Shown here piece by piece: positions 14,514 through 20,719 of a stretch of 20,719 bases of DNA; positions within the stretch are counted from its first letter, which is position 1, and every line of letters begins with the position of its first letter. This stretch comes from Bacillota bacterium (GTDB lineage Bacteria; Bacillota; Clostridia; Oscillospirales; Oscillospiraceae): the NCBI GenBank assembly GCA_029268085.1, contig JAJUHD010000019.1, forward strand, positions 1 to 20,719, in the 5' to 3' direction. A program made the translations under genes and the position numbers. The notes below the pieces were generated by a model. That model worked only from the letters and a program-made list of their open reading frames with translations. It was not told the origin of the DNA and searched no databases.

Positions 14514-14703
14514 ATATCGTATCTGTATTGCTTTTTTTCTGATATATAGTAACATATGTATGAGACGACTGAAACCAATGGATTTAGCCAATTTAAAAGA
14601 AGATAAAACAAATAGCACAAAATGTAATTCTATCGGTCAGGTCGGCTTACGTTGAGGCCGTATATATATTATATGCCATAATTACTGATAGGAGTGAAAG
14701 AAA

Positions 14704-15738
14704 ATGAAAAAGTTCAACAGGGTCACAAAACTACTGGCGGTGTTTATTGTCTTAACGCTTCTTTTCACAGGGTGCAGGTCAGGCGGTTCATCAGGCACAT
14801 CGGCCGAAAGCGACATTACTGTAGGTGTATGCCTCAGTTCTTTCCATGCAGGTTTTATGACAGCTGTAAATCAGGCGGTAACCGATAAGGGGAAGGAACT
14901 CGGTATAACCGTCAATGTGGCTAACGCTAACGGAGACGCAAGCGTTCAGGCGGACAACATGCAGAACTTTATCACTCAGGGAGTCAGTGCCATCGTAATT
15001 AACCCGATCGACAGCAACGGCATCGTTCCTTCGATCAAAATGGCGAACGCGCAGGGCATACCCGTATTTATTATTGATACGAATGCCGCCGGCGGCGAGA
15101 TCATCAATAGAAATGCGACGGATAACCTCAAGGCAGGACAGACAGCGGCCCAGACCATAGCAGAACAGCTTAAGACGAAATACGGAGAATATAAGGGCAA
15201 AGTTGTTAACCTTTGCGGAAAGATCAGTCAGGCTTCAGGCTATGACCGCGACAAGGGCTTTATGGATGAAATCGCAAAATACCCAGACATTGAGGTCGTG
15301 TTTAGACAGGACTGCGAGTTCGATCAGGAAAAATCTTTGAACGCGATGATGAACGCGCTTCAGGCGAATGATGAGATCGACGCCGTATTTGCTGCAAACG
15401 ACAATACGGCTCTGGGCGCTGTAAAGGCGATAGAGCAGGCCAACCGCTTCTATCCCGCCGGAGATGCCAAGCACATATTTGTTATCGGCATTGACGGCAA
15501 TCCTGAGGGGATCCAGGCGATCCGCGACGGAAGGATCGACGCCACTATTTCACAAAACCCAATCACAATGGCAAAGAACACCATTCAGATGGTTTATGAT
15601 TATATCAAAAATGGCAAGACGCCCGAAGCAAACACCGAATCTCCGCAGATACTGATAACAAAGGACAATATCGATTCGGCGGAGGTCAAGGAGTTCGGTC
15701 TCTGGGCAGACGAGCTTAGGACTCGCACAGGCTCGTAA
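14704..15738 (+). CDS. Sugar ABC transporter substrate-binding lipoprotein (RbsB/MglB-like, PBP type I)
   Basis: A 344-residue binding protein. It begins with a basic stretch, a hydrophobic helix and a lipobox ending F-T-G-C with Cys24 as the predicted lipid-modified residue, then a Gly/Ser-rich linker. The mature part shows the type I periplasmic-binding fold of the ribose/galactose group: V-G-V-C-L-S-S-F-H-A-G-F-M, then Q-A-D-N-M-Q-N-F-I-T-Q-G-V-S-A-I-V-I-N-P, then A-A-N-D-N-T-A-L-G-A, then G-I-D-G-N-P-E-G-I-Q-A-I. AGGAG lies nine bases before ATG. It is the first gene of a three-gene importer. The sugar cannot be named: ribose, galactose, allose or AI-2-like ligands all fit. No catabolic genes accompany it, and the gene is preceded by a long regulatory-looking gap. 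Confidence 0.93.
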   Translation: MKKFNRVTKLLAVFIVLTLLFTGCRSGGSSGTSAESDITVGVCLSSFHAGFMTAVNQAVTDKGKELGITVNVANANGDASVQADNMQNFITQGVSAIVINPIDSNGIVPSIKMANAQGIPVFIIDTNAAGGEIINRNATDNLKAGQTAAQTIAEQLKTKYGEYKGKVVNLCGKISQASGYDRDKGFMDEIAKYPDIEVVFRQDCEFDQEKSLNAMMNALQANDEIDAVFAANDNTALGAVKAIEQANRFYPAGDAKHIFVIGIDGNPEGIQAIRDGRIDATISQNPITMAKNTIQMVYDYIKNGKTPEANTESPQILITKDNIDSAEVKEFGLWADELRTRTGS

Positions 15739-15771
15739 ATACAAAGAAAAGATGGGAGGTGGGAAATCGTC

Positions 15772-17259
15772 ATGGATTCCTCACCAATGCTTGAGCTGAA
15801 TAACATTTCAAAGTCATTTCCGGGCGTAAAAGCCCTTAAAAACGTCAGCTTCACACTCCACTCTAATGAAATTATAGGTCTCGCAGGAGAAAACGGGGCT
15901 GGAAAGTCGACGCTTATAAAGATATTGGGCGGCGTACACCAGCCGGACGAGGGTACGATAGAGCTGGACGGAAGAAAGGTCAGGATAGCCGATACGCATT
16001 CCGGCATCTCTCTCGGCATCAGCATCATCTATCAGGAGCTCAGCCTCGTTCCCGAGCTCAGCGTTGCGGAGAACCTTTATTTGGGCGCGGTGCCGAACAA
16101 ATCGGGCGCGATAGACTATGATGAGTTGTATAAAAACAGCAAAAGAATACTTGAGACCTTGGGGCTGAACGTCAGCCCCAAGACCAGAGTCGGAGGTTTG
16201 AGCATCAGTGTACAGCAGCTTGTCGAGATTGGAAAAGCTCTGGCAAGAGATGCAAAAATACTGGTTATGGACGAGCCCACGTCTTCGCTGGGCAGGGAGG
16301 ACGCGGAACGCCTGTTCGTGACGATGAAAAGTCTTAAGGACAAAGGCTACGGGATAATTTTTATATCTCACCGGCTGGAAGAGCTTTTCAGCGTTACAGA
16401 CCGCATAACAGTTTTACGCGACGGCGAAGTAGTTGAAACCCGTGCGACATCAGACTGGACGACGGATTCGCTTGTGTTCGCAATGGTCAACAGGAAGATT
16501 GATCAGTTTTATCCGAAGAGGCAGATCGCTATCGGAGATAAAGTGATTTCCGTTGAGAACATCGAAAACAAGCTGATACGGAATGTAAGCTTTTCGGTCA
16601 GAGCAGGGGAAATCGTCGGCATTGCGGGGCTGGTCGGCTCCGGAAGAACGGAAGTACTCAAAACCATTTATGGGGTATATAAGGTCAGAAAAGGCCGGAT
16701 CGAGCTGAACGGTGTTACATGCAAAATTGATTCGCCGCAGACAGCGCTTGCCCGCGGGATCGCTATGGTTCCCGAAAACCGGAAAGCAGAAAGCCTTATA
16801 CTGGAAGGTACGGTAAAGGAAAACATAGTCCTTTCGGTTCTGCGGAAAATATCAAGATTTTTTCTCATTAACAGGACTTCAATCAATAAAATAGCCGACA
16901 GAGCTGTAAGATATTTTGAAATCAGGACGCCTTCGAGAAACCAGAAGGTCATGCGTTTGAGCGGCGGAAATCAGCAGAAGATCGTTTTTGCAAGGATTGC
17001 TGAGATTGAACCGAAGATACTGCTTCTTGATGAACCGACACGCGGTATCGACATTGGCTCAAAGGTCGATATTTATAATAAAATAATGGATTTTGCCGAA
17101 AAAGGGACTGCGATTATCCTTGTTTCTTCAGACCTGACAGAAATACTTGGTCTTTCCGACCGTGTTCTGGTAATGAAGGAAGGTACGATGGTTGCCGAAA
17201 TGGATATAAAGGATGCAGAATCCAAGAAAATCATGGATTACGCTACAGGGGGCAAATAA
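15772..17259 (+). CDS. Sugar ABC transporter ATP-binding protein with two ABC domains (RbsA/MglA family)
   Basis: A 495-residue double ATPase. Domain 1 has Walker A G-E-N-G-A-G-K-S-T (39-47), signature L-S-I-S-V-Q-Q (143-149), Walker B L-V-M-D-E-P-T-S-S-L (164-173) and switch His200. Domain 2 has the degenerate P-loop G-L-V-G-S-G-R-T-E (286-294) normal for this family, signature L-S-G-G-N-Q-Q (396-402) and L-L-L-D-E-P-T-R-G-I-D (417-427). Domain 1 is expected to be the main hydrolytic site. GGGAGGTGGG precedes ATG 15772. It lies 33 bp after the binding-protein gene and 3 bp before the permease gene. It energises uptake of a pentose or hexose through the permease dimer. Confidence 0.95.
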   Translation: MDSSPMLELNNISKSFPGVKALKNVSFTLHSNEIIGLAGENGAGKSTLIKILGGVHQPDEGTIELDGRKVRIADTHSGISLGISIIYQELSLVPELSVAENLYLGAVPNKSGAIDYDELYKNSKRILETLGLNVSPKTRVGGLSISVQQLVEIGKALARDAKILVMDEPTSSLGREDAERLFVTMKSLKDKGYGIIFISHRLEELFSVTDRITVLRDGEVVETRATSDWTTDSLVFAMVNRKIDQFYPKRQIAIGDKVISVENIENKLIRNVSFSVRAGEIVGIAGLVGSGRTEVLKTIYGVYKVRKGRIELNGVTCKIDSPQTALARGIAMVPENRKAESLILEGTVKENIVLSVLRKISRFFLINRTSINKIADRAVRYFEIRTPSRNQKVMRLSGGNQQKIVFARIAEIEPKILLLDEPTRGIDIGSKVDIYNKIMDFAEKGTAIILVSSDLTEILGLSDRVLVMKEGTMVAEMDIKDAESKKIMDYATGGK

Positions 17260-17262
17260 AAA

Positions 17263-18228
17263 ATGGGAGCTGAAAGAAAGAGAAAGAAATTTGAACTGCG
17301 CGGCAATCTGTCCATTTTGATGGGGCTCATAATACTGTGCATATTTTTCAGCATCACATCCGATAAGTTTTTTACGGCAAAAAACTTTGTAAATATGCTC
17401 CTGCAGGTATCTAATATTGGCATAGTGGCAATAGGAGGCATGTTTGTTATTCTGACTGGCGGCATAGACCTTTCCGCGGGCTCAATGTCGGCATTTATCG
17501 GCCTGCTTATGGCGGGCTTCTGCGTTGACAACGGGTTTCCCGTCATCATAGCGATTCTGCTGGGCTTCGCCGTAGGCATCGGACTTGGCTTTATTAACGG
17601 CCTCAGCGTTACAAAGCTTGGACTGACACCGTTTATCGTAACGCTTGCTATGCAGTCGATGCTGCGAGGGCTGGGAAACGTCTATTCTATGGGCACAACG
17701 ATATTCGGAATGCCGGACAGCTTCAATATTGTAGGCGGAAGCTCATTGCTTGGAATACCATTTCCTGTCATACTTCTAATTTTGCTGTTTATAATTGCGC
17801 ATATTGTTCTATCGAAGACAGTGTTTGGACATCAGGTTTATGCCGTTGGCGGCAATCGCGAGGCGGCTTATCTCGCGGGAATTAATGTCAAGCGCGTAGA
17901 ACTGATAACATATGTCATAGCCGCGGTTATGACCTCGATTGCCGCGCTGGTTCTTACGGGAAGGCTGGCGTCCGCGCTGCCGACGGCAGCGGAAGGTCTG
18001 GAATTCAGCGCAATATCCGCGATTGTAATCGGAGGCGGCTCCCTTAGCGGCGGCAAGGGCAACATGCTCGGTACATTTATCGGCGTTCTGATCATCGGCG
18101 TTCTGAATAACGGACTTAACCTTCTGAACGTCAATCCGTTCTGGTCCAAATTTGCGCAAGGTCTTATCATCTTTATCGCCGTGCTGATAGATGCGATAAA
18201 TCAGAGACGTTCGCAGGAAAAAGCGTAA
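17263..18228 (+). CDS. Sugar ABC transporter permease (RbsC family)
   Basis: A 321-residue, highly hydrophobic inner-membrane protein with about eight to ten predicted helices. It has the family signature G-G-I-D-L-S-A-G-S-M-S-A near residue 70 and, toward the C-terminus, the coupling-loop region G-R-L-A-S-A-L-P followed by E-G-L-E-F-S-A-I-S-A-I-V-I-G-G-G-S-L-S-G-G-K-G. It is the BPD_transp_2 family partner of the ATPase, which ends three bases before it. A GGGGG run inside the ATPase gene's end probably serves as the ribosome-binding site. The gene is last in its operon and is followed by a shared terminator. Confidence 0.94.
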   Translation: MGAERKRKKFELRGNLSILMGLIILCIFFSITSDKFFTAKNFVNMLLQVSNIGIVAIGGMFVILTGGIDLSAGSMSAFIGLLMAGFCVDNGFPVIIAILLGFAVGIGLGFINGLSVTKLGLTPFIVTLAMQSMLRGLGNVYSMGTTIFGMPDSFNIVGGSSLLGIPFPVILLILLFIIAHIVLSKTVFGHQVYAVGGNREAAYLAGINVKRVELITYVIAAVMTSIAALVLTGRLASALPTAAEGLEFSAISAIVIGGGSLSGGKGNMLGTFIGVLIIGVLNNGLNLLNVNPFWSKFAQGLIIFIAVLIDAINQRRSQEKA

Positions 18229-18310
18229 GAAATTGAAGCGGAATTCTGCATTGTCGTTTGACACAAAGACCTATACGTTGCGTCGGATATAAAAAACATA
18301 TAAGAAAGAA

Positions 18311-18357
18311 AAAAGAGGAGCGGCCGCGATCGAACACGATTCGGAAGCTCCTCTTTT
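18311..18357. terminator. Bidirectional rho-independent terminator between importer and secF
   Basis: Arms AAAAGAGGAGC (18311-18321) and GCTCCTCTTTT (18347-18357) are perfect 11-mers with a 25-base loop. On the + strand the stem ends in CTCTTTT; on the - strand it ends in CTCTTTTTTCTTTC, the longer U-tract. It lies between convergent operons (importer 3' end at 18228, secF stop at 18373) and would stop both, more strongly secDF. Confidence 0.85.
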
Positions 18358-18372
18358 CATTATGGCTATAAG

Positions 18373-19305
18373 TCAGGCTCTTTTGAGCTTTACTTTTGCT
18401 TCGTGGTTTTTCCACATGGTCCACAGGGGGCCTGCGATGCAGATCGTCGAGTAGCAGCCGGAGACTGTACCGAACATCATCGGCAGTGCGAAGTCCTTAA
18501 TGGACTCGATGTTGTATATTTGGGCGAAGATATAAACAATGGTGATGCTGGCAAAAACGGCGATGTTTGTGTTTATCGAACGCGTCATCGATTGTGTGAT
18601 GCTCGTGTTTACAAGATCCTCAGTGGAGGTCTTCGGTCCCATGATGGTCTTATTTTCCCTAATTCGGTCGTAAATAACGATCGTATCGTTGATCGAGAAG
18701 CCGATGATCGTCAGTACCGCGGCGATGAACGAGTCGTTGAGAGGTATTTGGAAAATTATGAATACCGCGGTGACTACAAAAGCATCATGGAAAAGAGCTA
18801 CGATAGCCATGAAGCCTGCCGAGAATCCGCCGATTTTTCTGAAGCGGTAACCGACATAAACAAGAATCAATGCAAAAGAGAGCAGGATAGCGATTATGCC
18901 GTTCCTAAAGAAGCGCGCTCCGGTGAAAGGTTCGACCGAGAGCGACTCGGCAAACTTAAGATTTGCGTCGGGATAGGATTCCATCAGCGTGGAAGTGATG
19001 GTCTCCTGCTCCTGCGAGGTGATAGATTCATTGTCGGCAAGGCTGATAATAAGCAACTGCTCATTAGTGGCCGTAACAGTCTGCTCCTGACAGGTCGTTT
19101 CTTTGCCGAGCGCACTTTCAATGAGACCGGCTGCTTCTTCGCTGTTGATCGTACCGGTGTAGGTGTACTTCAAAATGGAGCCGCCCTGGAACTGGATATC
19201 AAGCTTGATGCCGTTTGTAAGAGCAAAGACGACGCCGGTAAGGATGATTGCGATTGAAATCGTAAAATAGATATATCTGTTTTTAAAGAAATTTATAACC
19301 TTCAT
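18373..19305 (-). CDS. secF: Protein translocase subunit SecF
   Basis: A 310-residue membrane protein, an accessory of the SecYEG channel that with SecD uses the proton motive force to complete protein export. The start is ATG at 19305-19303, preceded by GGAGGG at seven-base spacing. An upstream in-frame ATG at 19350 lies inside secD and is rejected. Features: helix 1 at about 11-29, the P1-like F-Q-G-G (39-42; usually D-F-T-G-G), a head domain of about 90 residues, then five helices including G-F-S-I-N-D-T-I-V-I-Y-D-R-I-R-E-N (202-218), the SecF signature. The stop of secD and this start share one base (TAATG), so the pair is translationally coupled. It is convergent with the sugar importer and unrelated to the polysaccharide genes. 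Confidence 0.95.
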   Translation of the reverse strand: MKVINFFKNRYIYFTISIAIILTGVVFALTNGIKLDIQFQGGSILKYTYTGTINSEEAAGLIESALGKETTCQEQTVTATNEQLLIISLADNESITSQEQETITSTLMESYPDANLKFAESLSVEPFTGARFFRNGIIAILLSFALILVYVGYRFRKIGGFSAGFMAIVALFHDAFVVTAVFIIFQIPLNDSFIAAVLTIIGFSINDTIVIYDRIRENKTIMGPKTSTEDLVNTSITQSMTRSINTNIAVFASITIVYIFAQIYNIESIKDFALPMMFGTVSGCYSTICIAGPLWTMWKNHEAKVKLKRA

Positions 19306-20564
19306 TATTTTGCCCTCCTTGCCCCGAAAAGCGCGGGTTTCTGCAGGCACTTAAATTCACTGAGAGACCTTATCATAAGACGGGACGCGGTAACGCCGGC
19401 TACAAAGTTCATTATAACACCGCACAGCAGCGTATATCCGAACGATAGCATAGCACCGGAACCTAAAATGATCAGGACAATCGATACGATAATGACAGTT
19501 ATATTACCGTCAAAAACCGACGAGAATGCTCGGTGGAAGCCTGCGTCGATCGACGAGCGCAAGGTTTTGCCGGAATTAAGCTCTTCTTTAATTCGTTCTG
19601 AAACAATGACGTTTGCGTCGACGCCCATGCCGATAGAGAGAATGACGCCGGCGATACCCGGAAGAGTAAGAGTAAACTGCGGTATCGAGAGCGCGAGAAG
19701 CTGACCTACGACCTGAAGCATAAGAGCTATGCAGGCGACAAAACCGGGCAGCCTGTAGTAGAACAGCATGAACAGACATACAAGAACAAACGCAATCTTT
19801 CCGGCGAGAACCATTATATTAAGAGCGTTCATGCCGAGAGTCGGACTAATGATGTTCGCATCGTTTGCAACCATGGAAAACGGAAGTGAACCGGAATTGA
19901 TCTTAGCGGCAAGATCTTTAGCTTCCTCAAGATTCTTCTGGTTTGTAATAACTGCGTTGCCGTCATTAATTTGCTGCTCGACCGTAGGATCAGAGATCAG
20001 ATTATCATCCATGTAAATTGAGATTTTTTTGCCGACAAGTTTTCCCGTTGCTTCGGCAAACTTTGTTTTGCCTGCGTCTGAGAGTTCAAGAGCAACGACG
20101 TAGCAGGCGTATTGGTTGCTGAAGGTGGCGTAGCTTTTTGAAACGTCGGAGCCTTCTAGAATAATGTTGCCGTCTGGGTCTCTGAAGGTGAGGAGAGCTG
20201 TCTCGCCCAGCTCGGAAATTGCCTGCTGCGCATCAAAGTCCTTTTCGTCAGATTTCCATGGAAACCTTACAAGAATAGCGCCGTTAGTTTCATCAATCGT
20301 AACTTCGCGGTCAGTGATGTTTTCAGCGTCCATTCGAGTTTCAATGATAGTTTTTGCGGATTCAAGCTCGTCCGTCGTCGGAGTACGTCCGAGATCCTTA
20401 GGTGTATATGTGGCTTCGACGCCGCCGCGTATATCGATTCCGTAACGCATCTCGTCCGCACCCTTGAGGTTGACGGAGCCGATATGCAACCCGAAGAACG
20501 AGATATAAAGCAAGGCGGCAGTAATCAAAACCACGATGAAGAATACATTTTTGCTTGTTTTCAA
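19305..20564 (-). CDS. secD: Protein translocase subunit SecD
   Basis: The partner of SecF, 419 residues when started at TTG 20564-20562. That start is chosen because GGAGGA sits about seven bases upstream and the protein then begins M-K-T-S-K-N followed directly by helix 1 (8-24). The longer frame to 20663 would add 33 residues before the membrane helix and is unlikely. Landmarks are Y-G-I-D-I-R-G-G (41-48), the P1 head domain with its TFRDPDGN segment, and the C-terminal five-helix bundle with L-P-G-I-A-G-V-I-L-S-I-G-M-G-V-D-A-N-V-I (301-320), the SecD signature. The length is on the short side, as in many Firmicutes. Separate secD and secF contrast with the fused SecDF of Bacillus. Confidence 0.95.
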   Translation of the reverse strand: MKTSKNVFFIVVLITAALLYISFFGLHIGSVNLKGADEMRYGIDIRGGVEATYTPKDLGRTPTTDELESAKTIIETRMDAENITDREVTIDETNGAILVRFPWKSDEKDFDAQQAISELGETALLTFRDPDGNIILEGSDVSKSYATFSNQYACYVVALELSDAGKTKFAEATGKLVGKKISIYMDDNLISDPTVEQQINDGNAVITNQKNLEEAKDLAAKINSGSLPFSMVANDANIISPTLGMNALNIMVLAGKIAFVLVCLFMLFYYRLPGFVACIALMLQVVGQLLALSIPQFTLTLPGIAGVILSIGMGVDANVIVSERIKEELNSGKTLRSSIDAGFHRAFSSVFDGNITVIIVSIVLIILGSGAMLSFGYTLLCGVIMNFVAGVTASRLMIRSLSEFKCLQKPALFGARRAK

Positions 20565-20584
20565 TTTTCTTCCTCCAATATGAT

Positions 20585-20611
20585 CTGTCCGCGGCGCGGA
20601 GCGGCAGACAG
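20585..20611 (-). other. GC-rich leader hairpin upstream of secD
   Basis: On the - strand CTGTCTGCCGC and GCGCCGCGGACAG pair over 11 positions with one C/C mismatch and one wobble, loop TCCGC, ending about 20 bases before the secD start and just before its GGAGGA site. It may stabilise the mRNA or modulate translation. No convincing promoter was found between it and the right window edge (20612-20719). Confidence 0.4.
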
Positions 20612-20719
20612 AATAACGAATATGAGAAATATGTTTGTTATGTGATAGCAAACTTAGAAACAAAAAACGCTGCTATACCATACCGTCCGTTGCGCGAAGA
20701 AATTCAGTAATTTTAAAAG

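Larger units (their letters stand above)
14254..14703. other. 450-bp AT-rich intergenic region rich in dyads, no convincing gene
   Basis: The stretch between the dehydratase and the sugar importer has no long frame. It holds TAACTATAACA/TAACTATAGCA-like repeats (14257-14267 and 14372-14382), three CTATAG hexamers (14343, 14356, 14375), TTTTGCAAAA (14325-14334), a possible promoter near 14336-14364, a 34-base hairpin (14428-14461), a 12-bp palindrome (14502-14513) and CGGCTT/AGGCCG at 14643-14660 just before TA-rich sequence. The only ATG frame of note is 31 codons (14560-14655) with no ribosome-binding site. No clear terminator for the dehydratase gene was found. It is most likely a promoter and leader region for the importer. 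Confidence 0.6.

Noticed and set aside
14560..14655. 31-codon ATG frame in the AT-rich gap, a possible leader peptide or small protein.
   Set aside because: No ribosome-binding site before the ATG, no recognisable composition bias or motif, and a frame this short is expected by chance.
18403..19257. 284-codon + strand frame opposite secF.
   Set aside because: It is a shadow of secF: highly charged, low-complexity translation with no family features, while the - strand has all SecF signatures.
20565..20663. N-terminal extension of SecD to an ATG at 20663.
   Set aside because: It would place 33 polar residues before the first membrane helix and ignore the well-placed GGAGGA before TTG 20564; the region also holds the GC-rich leader hairpin.
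1..20719. Search for CRISPR arrays, tRNA or rRNA genes, insertion sequences and phage genes.
   Set aside because: No regularly spaced repeats, cloverleaf-like stretches, transposase or integrase motifs were seen; the gaps are short and accounted for apart from 14254-14703.

Overview
The window looks like a chromosomal segment of a low-to-moderate GC Firmicute, most likely a Clostridia-type anaerobe. The reasons are a split CpsC/CpsD/CpsB-type regulatory trio (PHP-family phosphatase, separate kinase and adaptor), strong GGAGG ribosome-binding sites, frequent TTG and GTG starts, a monoderm-style lipoprotein ABC sugar transporter, and separate secD and secF genes. The exact genus cannot be read from the sequence.

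Region 1 (1-5608, + strand) is a tightly packed, translationally coupled operon for a CMP-activated nonulosonic acid (sialic/legionaminic-type sugar). In order: the 3' end of a sugar nucleotidyltransferase, a GNAT acetyltransferase, a DegT-type PLP protein, a FemAB-like acyl/aminoacyltransferase, NeuB-type synthase, NeuC-type hydrolysing 2-epimerase and NeuA-type CMP transferase. Region 2 (5638-9906, +) encodes a second sugar-nucleotide route of the WbpA/B/D/E type (UDP-GlcNAc to UDP-2,3-diacetamido uronate). Its 3-dehydrogenase and 3-N-acetyltransferase are fused in one polypeptide with a C4 zinc-ribbon-like tail. Region 3 (10035-12244, +) is the capsule control module: Wzz/CpsC adaptor, CpsD tyrosine kinase, CpsB phosphatase. 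It is followed by a membrane-anchored PglF/WbpM-type UDP-GlcNAc 4,6-dehydratase (12394-14253). That dehydratase could feed the nonulosonate branch, so the segment reads as one extracellular-polysaccharide or glycoprotein-glycan locus. No glycosyltransferase, flippase or polymerase lies inside the window, so the assembly genes must be elsewhere.

Region 4 (14254-14703) is a 450-bp AT-rich non-coding stretch rich in inverted repeats. Region 5 (14704-18228, +) is a complete ribose/galactose-class sugar ABC importer (lipoprotein binding protein, double ATPase, permease) with no catabolic enzymes attached. Region 6 (18373-20564, - strand) is housekeeping secD-secF, convergent with the importer across a shared bidirectional terminator.

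The enzymes belong to known families. The most unusual points are the dehydrogenase/acetyltransferase fusion, the FemAB plus DegT pair inside a nonulosonate operon, and several intergenic dyads placed at promoters or start sites: a 17-bp-arm inverted repeat before cpsC, twin CTTAATTAAG palindromes before the dehydratase gene, and three dyads before the importer. All function calls are by motif recognition only; no database search was possible.
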